Of a stretch of DNA of 64,000 nucleotides, positions 22,908-32,739 are shown piece after piece. Numbering within the stretch: position 1 is the first letter of the stretch; every line of letters begins with the position of its first letter. The notes under the pieces are model-generated. The model saw only the letters and a list, made by a program, of their open reading frames with translations, had not been told where the DNA came from and searched no databases. Both the position numbers and the translations under genes were made by a program. This DNA is from Rhizoclosmatium globosum (lineage: Eukaryota; Chytridiomycota; Chytridiomycetes; Chytridiales; Chytriomycetaceae), in contig MCGO01000085.1 of the NCBI GenBank assembly GCA_002104985.1, positions 1 through 64,000 of the forward strand, in the 5' to 3' direction.

Positions 22908-24009
22908 CAGTCTGTCACGCAAAAAACTGACAAATAAAAAATGTATACTGAATTTGAAAAACAACAAATTCTTGACCTGCGCGAGGGCAACATACCTTGG
23001 GATATTATAGCTCAGAAATTAGGAAAGAAACCAGGGGCGCTACGACAATGGTTCTGTGAGTACAAGAAGAATAAGGATTTACCACCCAAACCGTCACTCC
23101 GCAAACGCGTCACAGATGGAAGAACTGGCCTCCAACTGAAAAAAGTAATCGAAGAAAGCCCTATGATGTCTGTTAGAGATGTGAGGGTGGAGCTTGCAAA
23201 TCGTCTTGGTCCTGAAGCTGTCATCCCGTCAAGGTCGACCATCAACCGTTTTGAACTGCAAAACAACCTCACCCTCCACAAATTATGGAAGAAACCGCTA
23301 TTATCAGAAGCAAATCGCTTGAAAAGACTCGAATTTGCGAAGATACATCTTGAGGATGTGGACCTTTTGGAGTGTGACACAATCTGGAGTGACGAAACAA
23401 CAGTTAGAAAGTGCCCCAAGAACCAGGAGCTTTATTTCCGATGTCACTCAAGCATCGAGCGCGAGAATTTGCCAGTAAATCATCAGTTGCAACAGGGTGG
23501 TTTTTCAGTAATGTTTTGGGGTTGCTTCAGTGGATTTGGTCTCGGCCCACTTGTAGCCCTAGAAGGAAATCAAAATCAGTACTCCTACAAGGAAACACTT
23601 CGTCGGTATCTAATACCTGAAATACACGCGGCAAAGAGGGATTTTGGGGTTGATTTGGTCTTTATGCAAGACAATGCTGCTTGCCACAAAGCTAACTCCG
23701 TCACAGAATATCTCGCTTGAGAACACGTTCCAGTCCTTGAATGGCCCCCAAGTAGCCCGGATCTGAACCCAATTGAGAACTTATGGCATATTTTGAAGGT
23801 TTGGAGACAAAAAAAATATGGATTACCTCGCAGTCGGGATGAGTTAATTGAACAGATATTTGCTGTATGGGAGGAAATTGACAGCTCTCTTTGTGAATCT
23901 CTTTTATTATCTATTCATAACAGATTGGAAGAATGTGTAAGAGTCAAAGGACGTTGGACGAGATATTAAACAAATTTTTTATTGTGTCAGTTTTTTGCGA
24001 GACAGACTG
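22908..24009 (+). mobile_element. Tc1/mariner (DD34E) transposon in LINE 1, TA duplication
   Basis: The element is 1102 bp. Its ends are inverted repeats of about 35 bp: the left end begins CAGTCTGTCACGCAAAAAAC and the right end, read inward, begins CAGTCTGTCTCGCAAAAAAC. TA flanks both sides (22906-22907 and 24010-24011). Removal of the element plus one TA rejoins the LINE 1 ORF2 reading frame exactly, from ELITAI to GALKARE. Confidence 0.95.
22941..23969 (+). CDS. Tc1-like transposase with one internal TGA
   Basis: This enzyme catalyses cut-and-paste transposition at TA dinucleotides. Two N-terminal helix-turn-helix segments (residues about 1-110) are followed by the catalytic core: IWSDET (first Asp), FMQDNAACH (second Asp, codon 23670) and SPDLNPIENLW (Glu, codon 23775). 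Exactly 34 codons separate the second Asp and the Glu, so it is a DD34E Tc1-type enzyme. The frame is open from ATG 22941 to TAA 23967 except for one TGA at 23718-23720, between the second and third catalytic residues. Length about 342 codons, usual for the family. One nonsense change makes this copy inactive unless the base is an assembly error. Confidence 0.9.
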
Positions 24010-25182
24010 TAGGAGCACTGAAAGCCAGAGAGTGTAATACAAGAGACGCCATATACTCAGACGGATCTCTTACATTTATCAATGGAAAGCCCAGCCTAGC
24101 TGGCTCTGTGGTTGCCTGGAACGGCACCCAAAAAGGGAGAAGAATCAACTTTGGAATTGAAGGAAATGCATCCTCAACCAACACAGAAATGTATGCCACC
24201 AATGCTGCCCTTCTAGGAGTAAACGAACCAACAGATATGTACATTGACAACATGGCAGTTATCCAAACATTCAAAAGTCTGGAAAGAAGCAAATTCAATA
24301 TCAAACGAAGAGAATTATTCACACTGTCTAATGTATACACTGCCGCTCAAATGTGCCATATTGCTAAATCCATAACCAGACCACTACCAATACTACATCA
24401 TGTAAAGTCCCATACAGGTGTCCCTGGTAATGAACTGGCAGATTCAGACGCAAATGATGGACATATGGCTCCACTACTCAAAATGAAACTAGAAGGTCAA
24501 TCACTCATCCAGTTCACCCTATGCACAAACAATATCATGCTTGAAGGAAATTACAGAGAAACGCTAACTATGATCAACAACAAACATCATACTTCACCAG
24601 TGAAGCTCACAGTCACTATAGAAAATGGGACATCAACGCCATGCACCGGCTGCTACCAGTACAATCTGAGATGCGTCGGAGACACCAAGATGCATACCCC
24701 AATGGAACATGCCATGTATGCCACCAGGAGGAAGAAACAAATGACCATCTTTGGAGCTGTATAGAAACAGAAGCAATCAGGATGGAGATATGGGAGCAAA
24801 TGATCACACTGCTTGTAAAACAAACTGAACCCCCAAAAAAGAGGAAAAGAAATGAAAACACAGTAGACAGACAAAGCAACAAAGCAAATGAAACCAAAAT
24901 TAGGTCATGGCTCAAAAACTGGGATGGTCAGACCAGGGACAATAGACCACCGCAACCAAGAGATGAGATAGGTATTGAAGCTGATAAAATGACATTCACC
25001 CATATTGCTGGATATGGACTCATACCAAATGTTATGTACAGAATTTTGGAAAAATGTGGTATCAGGAAGCCAAGCACAACGTTTGATTATACTGACAACA
25101 TGGAAGGAACTTAAAATGATGGTAAGGGAAAGAATCTGGAAACCAAGATGTGACAAAATCACAGCATGGGAGGAAACAAACC
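24010..25182 (+). pseudogene. LINE 1 ORF2, 3' part: RNase H and C-terminal zinc motif
   Basis: Continuation of LINE 1 ORF2 beyond the Tc1. RNase H motifs are AIYSDGS (first Asp), NTEMYA (Glu), MYIDNMAV (second Asp) and HVKSHTGVPGNELAD (His/Asp). A frame change near 24640-24700 leads to CHVCHQEEETNDHLWSC, the C-x2-C-x8-H-x4-C motif found at the end of many LINE ORF2 proteins. A last segment (ERIWKPRCDKITAWEE) matches the tail of LINE 2 and is cut off by the LINE 2 poly(A) end at 25182-25183. Confidence 0.82.
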
Positions 25183-25385
25183 TTTTTTGAGTAAGAGGTC
25201 CTTGCCTCGCTTTATTTAGGAATAAAACAAATCACTGGTGTGCTTTCCAAGTCCATCCCCCAACAATACGGCTCTGGCACGCCCAAATGGCATTTTTATA
25301 TACAATCCCTTCAACAAATCAACCCCTTCAACTCTTCCTTCCCCCATGTCTTCCCTCCCCCAGTGTACTTGTTCCTGGCCACTTG

Positions 25386-26390
25386 TTATTCCATTTCCTC
25401 CCCTCCTCCGTTTTCCTGCATTGCTTCCCATTCTAAGTTTCCATTGTCGAGTGTCTCCTCTTGTCTGTTTTCTGTGGTTCTTCCTTCTGCTTGTTCTTGG
25501 TTTGCTGTTCTGGTCTTTGGTGCTTGTTGTCGTCGTTGTCGACGGTGGTCATGCTTCTCTCTTCTTCGTTTAATTCTTTCTTTGATTCTTTCTCTGTCTT
25601 CATCCTTGTTTTTCTTGTTTTTCTGTCTGTTCTGCCTTGTGGCTGGTTCTACATATTCTGTTTCCACTGGGGTGTTTGATTCATATGAGTCTCTTGCTGT
25701 CTTGGAGATTTCAATCATTCCTGGCCTTAATATTTTAGTCCCTTTCTTGTGTTCTGTGAATAGTTTTATGGCTCTCATTTGTTGTGTTATTCTTGGGCTG
25801 CACACGTGATAGCCATTTTGGTCTACATTATCTTCGTTTCTATCTTGGCATATGTGAGACATCGTATACTCTGTTCTAGTTCTTGCCTCTTTGTGATGGG
25901 TTTGGCTGGTATGTGTTTTCTTGGTTTCTTTTTGTCTTTTTTGGTGGGTTGTTTTGTTTCCTCTTTCTGCTTTGGGGGTTTGTTGCTTCTGCGTCTGTCT
26001 CAGGAGTTCTGTTTCCTGTGTCAGGTTGAGTTTGGGCCTGTGTCTGGTTATGGTCTTGGGTGTTTATTTCCTTGTTCTCTGTTTCTTCACTGTCCATCGT
26101 TGTTATTGCTGTTGAGGGTTTTTTCCGGTTTCTTTTCATGTCACTTGTTATTCTTGGCACTGCGATTGTTTGTTCCCATTCTACTGTTATATCACATCTC
26201 TTTTTCCAGAGTCCTCTAACCCCTTCTGTTAATGTTTTCATTCCCTGGATGATAGTTGTTCTTGCTTGTGGTTTGCTCATACCTATATGTACAGTGAGCA
26301 GTTCCATGAGCACTGTGGGCACTATGCCTTCTAGGATCTTTTCCACTCTGAAGTTGTTGATTTTATGCTGCAGGGCTATTTCTGTTCTAG
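25386..26390 (-). pseudogene. LINE 2 ORF2 C-terminal extension (frameshifted)
   Basis: Two successive minus-strand frames continue ORF2 after 26391. The first contains GLWKKRCDITVEWEQT, which matches the LINE 1 tail. The second contains QNGYHVCSPRITQQ and a Lys/Arg/Glu-rich coiled segment. LINE 3 repeats the second part nearly identically at 33695-34198. No known domain; probably a basic RNA-binding tail. Confidence 0.65.
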
Positions 26391-28970
26391 TTACATCTCT
26401 TCCGTCCAGTTGATTATACCATATGGAGAGACTAGGTTTTCAAGGGGGGCTTTCCAGCCTCCTGTTTTCTTGTTTCCCCTTTGATCTGCTATTGCTGCCA
26501 TTTGCTGTATCATGTTCCTGAACAGTGTAACTCGTTCCTCTTTGAAGGCTGGGCATGTCATTACGTGTTCATCTGTTTCTTTCTGGCCTGTCATACATAC
26601 TTTGCATGTGTTGTCTTTGTGGACGTTGGGTGATCTTTGGTGGAGGCGTGCCTGCACTGGGCGCAGGTGGTGAGCAGTCATTATGTTGTAGTGAATTGCT
26701 GCTGATTCTCCCCTGGAGGTTCTTGGTGTTGATGGTTTTCTTCCGCATGTCATTATTGTCAATGTGAGATCAAGGTCTGTTTCCTCTATTTGGTTTGCAA
26801 TGTGACGGAAGGCGTGTTGTTGTTCCCATGCTACGTATGCTTCTAGTTTGTCTATCTCTTTAAGGCTTTGCCATGTTTGTCCTTCAATGGTAGTGTTTTC
26901 TGTGGCGACCATGAATCTCAGAATGCTCTGGTGTTCCAGGTTGATGGTCATTGTTTCAGCTGTTCTCCCTTTGTTGGCGTTTGTATCTGCTTTATCATTG
27001 CCTTCTTTCTCGTCGCCTTCTGTTTTGGAGTGTCCGGTCACTTTCTCAAACTCAATTTGTCTCCCTTCTTTGAGTAGGTCTTGTATGAGCTGGGCCATGA
27101 TGGTTACTTGGGTAATGCAAGATTTTTCCATCAGTTTCCTTGCAGTTATTAAGCCTCCAGATTCTACTAGTTCTTGTCCATCTTGTACCACTGAGGCGTT
27201 ATCAATTTTTATGATTGTTTTCCCTGTTTTGGCCCCAACCATGGCTGCAATGGCAGCCATTGCTTCTGGGAGTTTGGATGATGCCCACCCGTTAACTTTT
27301 GCTGCAAACTCTCTTCCTTTACTGGGTCCTTTTGTGCATATTCCTCCGGCGCCCATTGCTTCTGTTGTTCTGGATCCGTCTGTAAACACGATGCATGTCT
27401 CTTCTGTGTTTGATGTTACTCTGATTCCCAGACTGTTAAGGAGGTTCTGACTTGCTTTCAAATATTTTCCTGCAATGTTGGTTTGTTCCAGGTGTTGCTT
27501 TTCCTGTGGTGGGTTTTCGAGTACTGTTTCTGGCATCACTCTGGCTCCATTGTATAGCTCATGTAGTCGTTCCTCTGCTGCTCGGCGTTCTAATTCGGGT
27601 ATTCTTTCTTCTGGCTCCTCAGGTGTTAATGTTTGTTGGTTTCTTTCTGTTGCGAAAGGGTTTGGTTGCAGTGTTTCCACTTTGTTGAACTTGCTTGTTC
27701 CGTCCAATTCAGGTTTGTTTATGTCGCTACTAAGTTTATGGTACCATTCTGATTGTTTTCCGTTTCTGGGCCATTTGTGTCTCCTTTCCATGTCTGTTCT
27801 TGTCAAGAGTTTCTTTCCACATCTTGCCGTTATTTGGTCTATGTAGTAGATGTTGTACTTCCTGAGGTGTTCAGAGTACTTTTCAAATAGTGCCCATCCT
27901 AGTGTTTTCCACATTGTTGTGTTGCTTCCGTTACCGTCTATTCTGCCAAAGATTTCTGTGGTTTGGTTTTCTTTGCACAGGAATTCCTGGGGTACTATTC
28001 TCAATCTTTGCTTGTACATTCTAATCATGAGGTTGGCAATGCTGTTTGTTCCTTTTACCGTTTTGGCTGGGTACAGTTCTAGTAGTGGGAAGTGCGGAAG
28101 GCCCAGTGCATCCTGAAGGTTAAGGGCGCGTATTCTCATGATTCTGCCAAGTAGCGAATCTTCATTCAGTGCAATCAGCAGGGTGTTGGTTTTATCAGAT
28201 GTGTAGTGTCGGTTCCAGTTTTCAAGTCCATATATGCATGGGTTTTCAAGTAGTGATGTTGGGGTGCTTGCTGCGAAGCCTGCTTTGTGTTTAACTACTT
28301 GGACTGCTTTTGCATACCACTTGTCAATTTCTGTCTCTGTAAGGGCAAGTGTTTTCCATATGTATTTGATCTTTGGTAGCAAGACAGTGTTTACAATTGA
28401 TATTGCTGTGACTGCTGTGATTTCTTTTCTGTTTAGAGTTTGGCATATGGTTTCTACTGTTGTGTTGATTATTTCTTTAGCATCCTTGCCAAGATTGTCT
28501 GAGGAGAACCAGTTGCCTAATACTCTCTCTCCTTTTCCTTTTATGTTAATGTTGACCTTAGCTCCATCCCCCCATGTTAGTTGTGTACGTGGATGGTCTG
28601 GGTTCACTGCAATGACTGCCATTTTGCTAGTGTTGGACTGTATTGAGTTAATTTCTTGGAACTCGTAGATAATTTTTGCTTGTTTTTCACATTCCTCCCA
28701 GCTATTTGCAAAAGCCGCTGTTTTGTCAACGTAGGCTTCACAGGTAAGTCTTTCCTTGAGTTCATATTCCTCCATGTTCCCATCCTTCTTGATTCCTTTT
28801 TTGTGTGTCCCTTTTATTGTTATTCCTTCTGTATGTTTGTCCAGGGCACATAACAGCGAGTCCCAAAATATTCTCCACTCTAGAGGTGCCAGGATTGAAC
28901 CCTCTTGTATCATTGTCCCTATTTTGATGCCATCTGTTGGTCCAAATGCTGTGAGGATTTTAGCAGTCAT
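26391..28970 (-). CDS. LINE 2 ORF2, C-terminal part: RT palm/thumb, RNase H, zinc motif
   Basis: 859 open codons. RT motif B is MIQEGSILAPLEWRIF. Motif C reads YVDK (28723-28734) in place of the catalytic YVDD, while LINE 1 and LINE 3 keep YVDD. RNase H follows with VFTDGS, EAMAAI, IKIDNAS and VTGHSKTEGDE...NDKAD. The C-terminus has CKVCMTGQKETDEHVMTC, the C-x2-C-x8-H-x4-C motif. The frame stops at 26391, but homologous sequence continues in another frame (RDVTRTEIALQ...), so there is a frameshift near 26400. With the YVDK change this copy should not support reverse transcription. Confidence 0.9.
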   Translation of the reverse strand: MTAKILTAFGPTDGIKIGTMIQEGSILAPLEWRIFWDSLLCALDKHTEGITIKGTHKKGIKKDGNMEEYELKERLTCEAYVDKTAAFANSWEECEKQAKIIYEFQEINSIQSNTSKMAVIAVNPDHPRTQLTWGDGAKVNINIKGKGERVLGNWFSSDNLGKDAKEIINTTVETICQTLNRKEITAVTAISIVNTVLLPKIKYIWKTLALTETEIDKWYAKAVQVVKHKAGFAASTPTSLLENPCIYGLENWNRHYTSDKTNTLLIALNEDSLLGRIMRIRALNLQDALGLPHFPLLELYPAKTVKGTNSIANLMIRMYKQRLRIVPQEFLCKENQTTEIFGRIDGNGSNTTMWKTLGWALFEKYSEHLRKYNIYYIDQITARCGKKLLTRTDMERRHKWPRNGKQSEWYHKLSSDINKPELDGTSKFNKVETLQPNPFATERNQQTLTPEEPEERIPELERRAAEERLHELYNGARVMPETVLENPPQEKQHLEQTNIAGKYLKASQNLLNSLGIRVTSNTEETCIVFTDGSRTTEAMGAGGICTKGPSKGREFAAKVNGWASSKLPEAMAAIAAMVGAKTGKTIIKIDNASVVQDGQELVESGGLITARKLMEKSCITQVTIMAQLIQDLLKEGRQIEFEKVTGHSKTEGDEKEGNDKADTNANKGRTAETMTINLEHQSILRFMVATENTTIEGQTWQSLKEIDKLEAYVAWEQQHAFRHIANQIEETDLDLTLTIMTCGRKPSTPRTSRGESAAIHYNIMTAHHLRPVQARLHQRSPNVHKDNTCKVCMTGQKETDEHVMTCPAFKEERVTLFRNMIQQMAAIADQRGNKKTGGWKAPLENLVSPYGIINWTEEM

Positions 28971-31798
28971 GAGTTTCTGTGTGTCCCACTTCCATGTTTA
29001 TATGGTAGTTTGATTCGTTTGTGACTTCGCATGACAGCTGTTGGACCCACACTGTCAAACGCTTTTTTAATGTCATTGAAGATCACGAATCCTTGCATCT
29101 TGTTTTCTTTGCAGTATTCAATGATGGCGTTTATCATCACTAGAGAAGTTTCCGTTGATTCTCCAGGTAGTGCACTGAAGTTTCTCCCTGATAAGATATG
29201 GGTGTTCTGGAGCATGATTTTTTTCAGTCTTGCATACCAGAGCGCCTCCATCAGTTTGTATGGGATCTCCAGTAGGGAGATGGGTCTTGTTTGTAGGAGG
29301 TCTCCTCCCCAGTCTGCTGATTTTGGGATTGGTTTAATGTATCCTTTGGTCCATTCTTCTGGGGTTATCATGTAGTCTTTACATAGTTGCATTAGTGTTC
29401 TGATGAATTCCCATAGGTATTCCTGGCCAAGTTGCAGTGCTTCTGCTTGAAGGCCGCTGGGGCCAGGTGCTTTGTTTCTTGCCATTTCTCTGATTCCTTC
29501 TGAAACATCTTCTATAGTCCAGTCCTTTTCTAGCTCGTCGTATGTGTTGTCTGCAATTGTATCTTTTGGTTTATATTCTTCTGTAAATACTGAGTCTTCT
29601 GGTATTTCTTTGGTCTGGCGTTCTTTGAACACTTCACTCATCACCTTGTCAGTGCCAGCCTTCACTTCCTCAGCTTCAAATACCGTTCCAAACTCATTCT
29701 TATTACAGTCAATTATAACGTGTGGTGTCTCTCTTTCCAATATTTTGTTGAACATCTTTTTCCGTTGTGTTGTGAACTGTTCGTTTCTTTTGTCTATGCT
29801 TGCTTGGATATCATTCCAAGTTTGGGCCCCCTTTGCTTCTCTCCACAGTTTTGTGACTTCGTGTCTTTCCCTTCGTAGCCAGCTTATGAGTTGTTTTTTT
29901 GCCACTTCTGGTTTTTCATGTATGTTGTTGGAGTGTTCTGGTGTTTCAGTTGTCCATTTGTGTTCTAGTTTTATGCGAAGTGTTTCAATTGTCAGAACTG
30001 TCTCGTTTGTCACCTCTCCATTAGTTGCGCGGCTAGCCTCTACTATTGCACGTCCGATTGTTTTGTCAAATCTAGCCCACTCTGCAGCTAATCTTTCCTC
30101 TTCTGTTTGTTTGTTTGTTCCCATTATTTTGGTTGGTAGTGTTGTCATAAGGATATCGGTTATTTTGTGTTCAAGTTCTGTGGCGTATTTACTTGTGACT
30201 TCTCGAACGTAGTTTCTTTCCCTTAGGTCACATAGCTTGTCTTTACTGTTAGGTGGTGTGCACTTGATGTTGTTTGCATTTGTGGTGTGTGCCGCCATTC
30301 TGTCTGGACAGCCCGCAATCATTTGGAGATGTTTGGTTTCTATAACCAAGTTTTTTAGCATTTCTTTGGTTGCCTCTTCACATTGTTGGGTCGCGTTTTC
30401 CTTTTCTTCGGTTGTTGCTGCCCTGAAGTCCACCACTCTCCTCATTATGGTGTAAGGTTTGGGTGCTTTTTGAAACCAGCCAGTAAGGTCAAAGGATGCA
30501 GCCACTGGTACATGATCTGATTCTCTTAATGCAAACATCTCTGTGAGGATTTCGCAGTGCGCTGTCCTTTCTGCCAAAGTTGCTGATGTGTATATTGCGT
30601 CAATTCTTGACTTGGAGCTTCCGTCTGCACTTTCTCTTGAGTATTTGATAGTTTCTGGGTTGTATCGGCGGTAGATGTCTGCCATATTGCTGTCTTTCAT
30701 TGTTGCCAGGATTCCTTGTTGCGGTTCTTGTAGTTGTACGGGGAAACGGTCAAGTAGTCTGTCTGCTGTTGTGTTCCAATCTCCCAGAAAGATACTTTCT
30801 CGCCCTTTTGCTTGATCTTCTTGTATGTATTCTTTGACTTTGTTTGTGAGGTTTTGGTGTTCTGGGTGGTTTGTGGTGTTTGGCCAGTATATGTTTGTTA
30901 TTCTTATCTCTCCGCCTTTTACTTGGAGTATTACAGAGATTAGCCTTGTCCCCTGTCGTTCTACTGCTCTTGCATGTTTTGCAAAGTCTGACCTTATTAT
31001 CATTCCCACCCCTGCTGATCGTCCATTTGCACTTGTGAATTTGGCGTAGTCATAGTTGTATTCTGTGTCGTTACATGTGCCATTTTCGTCATTCTTTGTT
31101 CGTCCTTTCCAGAGTTTTACTGCTTCAGTCTCTGCAACCTTGGTTTCTTGGATTCCTAGTATGTGTATCCCGTATGTTGTGAGTGTGTTTTGGATTGTTT
31201 CTATTTTGAGCGAGGCCGTGTTGTATGTGCCAACACATAGTTCCACTCGGTTTGCGGCAGTTCTTAGTTTCCTTTGTTCAAAGAAGCTTCCTGTTGCATC
31301 TGTCTTCTGTGTTTTCTGTGTATCCTGTTTGCTTTCATTGTCATCTTCAGTCTGGTTCCTTTTTCTGCTGCCGACTTGGTTGCTAGTACTGTTATCAATG
31401 TCACTGTCCTTGTTGAATTTTGTGGTGTTCAGGTTTCTTGTCGCTTCTCTGACTTCTAGCCTTCTTTTTTCTTCAACCGCCTCTTCCATTGTGGCTTGTT
31501 GTTCTTCCTGTCGTGTGTATTTCCCTTTTTGATTCCTTGTTGGTTTCTTAAGAGGTACTTCTTCATCTACTTCGTCATCTGTGTCCCTTTCCTTGTCTTC
31601 CTTGTCATTTTTTCTTTTATATTCCTCTTCCTTGTTGTTGCTGAGGGTCCTCTTTCTCTTTTTGGTTGATTCCTCCTTACTTTTTTCCTCCTCTTTTGCA
31701 AAGTTTTCTTTGTTCTTTTCTAGCATTTCCTCTCTTGTTACAGTTTGAAATAGGTTGTCAATAAATATTTGGTTTTTATTTGAATACGTTGTTTTCAT
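28967..31798 (-). CDS. LINE 2 ORF2, N-terminal part: AP endonuclease and RT fingers/palm
   Basis: 943 open codons. The first about 190 residues are highly charged (Lys/Glu). The AP endonuclease follows, with GTYNTASL, GIQETKVAE, FLGDWN, SRIDAIYTS and SDHVPV. After a long linker the reverse transcriptase begins with ARNKAPGPSGLQAEAL, PIPKSADWGG, RPISLLEIPYKLMEAL and motif A FNDIKKAFDSVGP. The frame ends at 28967 because of a length change relative to LINE 3 just before LMTAKILTAFG; the rest of ORF2 follows in another frame. It is spread over APE-linker-RT as in Tad/I-like LINEs. Confidence 0.9.
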   Translation of the reverse strand: MKTTYSNKNQIFIDNLFQTVTREEMLEKNKENFAKEEEKSKEESTKKRKRTLSNNKEEEYKRKNDKEDKERDTDDEVDEEVPLKKPTRNQKGKYTRQEEQQATMEEAVEEKRRLEVREATRNLNTTKFNKDSDIDNSTSNQVGSRKRNQTEDDNESKQDTQKTQKTDATGSFFEQRKLRTAANRVELCVGTYNTASLKIETIQNTLTTYGIHILGIQETKVAETEAVKLWKGRTKNDENGTCNDTEYNYDYAKFTSANGRSAGVGMIIRSDFAKHARAVERQGTRLISVILQVKGGEIRITNIYWPNTTNHPEHQNLTNKVKEYIQEDQAKGRESIFLGDWNTTADRLLDRFPVQLQEPQQGILATMKDSNMADIYRRYNPETIKYSRESADGSSKSRIDAIYTSATLAERTAHCEILTEMFALRESDHVPVAASFDLTGWFQKAPKPYTIMRRVVDFRAATTEEKENATQQCEEATKEMLKNLVIETKHLQMIAGCPDRMAAHTTNANNIKCTPPNSKDKLCDLRERNYVREVTSKYATELEHKITDILMTTLPTKIMGTNKQTEEERLAAEWARFDKTIGRAIVEASRATNGEVTNETVLTIETLRIKLEHKWTTETPEHSNNIHEKPEVAKKQLISWLRRERHEVTKLWREAKGAQTWNDIQASIDKRNEQFTTQRKKMFNKILERETPHVIIDCNKNEFGTVFEAEEVKAGTDKVMSEVFKERQTKEIPEDSVFTEEYKPKDTIADNTYDELEKDWTIEDVSEGIREMARNKAPGPSGLQAEALQLGQEYLWEFIRTLMQLCKDYMITPEEWTKGYIKPIPKSADWGGDLLQTRPISLLEIPYKLMEALWYARLKKIMLQNTHILSGRNFSALPGESTETSLVMINAIIEYCKENKMQGFVIFNDIKKAFDSVGPTAVMRSHKRIKLPYKHGSGTHRNS

Positions 31799-32016
31799 TT
31801 CACACTCTCCCTTCTTCCAGTTTTTGGTGTATCACACATGCTTCGCAGGGGGGTCTTGGTTTGGTTACTGGGGCCCTCAGTGTTCTCGTCCATGGACGAC
31901 TTGGTTGGAGTGTTGAGCAGTTCGTCGTCGGTGTCGTCAAGGATTTCCTCGTCTTGGTTGTTACAGTTATCGGGGGATGAGACGACAATAATCAGCATCA
32001 AAACCCATTTGTACAG

Positions 32017-32739
32017 GAATGGCACGGACCCTCCTACTGGCAAATTTTGCGATGTAGTCTTATCGCCTCCTACAACAAAGACCCAGCCCTGACCCACATC
32101 CTAGACAGTTTTGACTTCACAATTCTTCCTGTTCTGAACGTTGATGGACCCACACAACAAACAGAATGTGGCGCAAGAACTGCCAACCAAATGCCAGAAA
32201 CCTATGTGTCGGCACTGATCCAAACCAAAACTGGGCCTCCAACTGGGGCAGTGACGGAACAACCTCCAAAAACCCATGTTCAGATTCATACATTGGAACA
32301 TTCCCCTTCTCCGCCCCTGAACCCAAAAGCCTTGCCAACTACATCACATCCCAAAACAGCGCCGTCATTTCATTCATTGACTTCCACGCATACTCCCAAC
32401 TCTGGATGTACCCCTACGGAGCATTCTGTGACCACACAGCCCCAATCCACATTGAATCTGCAGCTCAACACGCAGCCTCAGCTCTCAAATCCGTGCATAG
32501 AAAGACATTTGCCGTTGGATCCATCTGCAACATTATATACCAGGCCTCAGGCTCGTCTGTCAACTTTGCATATGACACTGCAAAGTGACGTTTAGTTATG
32601 GAGTCGAGTTGGGTTGTATGGGTTCTTGTTGCTGCCAAAACAGATTGTTCCGTGTGGAGAGGAGACGTTGGCTGGAGTTGTGGAGTTGGTGGGGGTGATT
32701 GAGAAGTGGTTGAAGGAGGGTGGTGCATGGGACTTGTAA
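32017..32739 (+). pseudogene. Metallocarboxypeptidase (M14A, carboxypeptidase A-like), 5' truncated
   Basis: M14 enzymes are zinc exopeptidases that remove C-terminal residues. The segment starts right after a TTTGTACAG acceptor with EWHG, probably the end of the HxxE zinc motif, whose first half lies on a lost exon. It continues ILPVLNVDG, NRMWRKNCQPNARN (substrate-binding Asn/Arg), GTDPNQNW, SYIGTFPFSAPE and FIDFHAYSQLWMYPYG (third zinc His). After GSSVNFAYD the frame shifts; YGVEL (catalytic Glu position) and YGFLL follow, with stop TAA 32737-32739. Frameshifts occur near 32150 and 32590-32640. Upstream exons are replaced by LINE 2, so the gene is a remnant. Confidence 0.82.

Larger units (their letters stand above)
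15835..25182 (+). mobile_element. LINE 1: APE-RT-RNase H non-LTR retrotransposon, defective, with Tc1 insertion
   Basis: It starts at an A-run near 15835, followed by a GC-richer 5' region of about 1 kb. ORF1 (from 16871) and ORF2 (from 18816) follow, and the element ends abruptly at 25182 where the T-run of the opposite-strand LINE 2 begins. The ORF2 layout (AP-type endonuclease, reverse transcriptase, RNase H, C-terminal CCHC) places it among the RNase H-bearing LINE clades (Tad/I-like). A Tc1 element sits at 22908-24009. Excluding that insert it is about 8.2 kb. Confidence 0.82.
25183..31994 (-). mobile_element. LINE 2: nearly full-length ORF2 of the same LINE lineage, 5' truncated
   Basis: A minus-strand element whose 3' end is the short T-run at 25183-25188 and whose 5' end is near 31994, where similarity to LINE 3 stops. 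ORF1 is absent, so the copy is 5' truncated as is usual for target-primed reverse transcription. ORF2 is in two long open frames that overlap by a few bases at 28967-28970, plus a tail after a third frame change near 26400. No target duplication could be matched between its two flanks. Confidence 0.85.

Noticed and set aside
29031..31532. Long plus-strand open frames opposite LINE 2
   Set aside because: They are antisense shadows of LINE 2 ORF2, with hydrophobic low-complexity composition and no domain.
25183..31994. A target-site duplication for LINE 2 (CAGCAT or AAACC-like matches)
   Set aside because: The short matches do not abut the element ends on both sides and are expected by chance.
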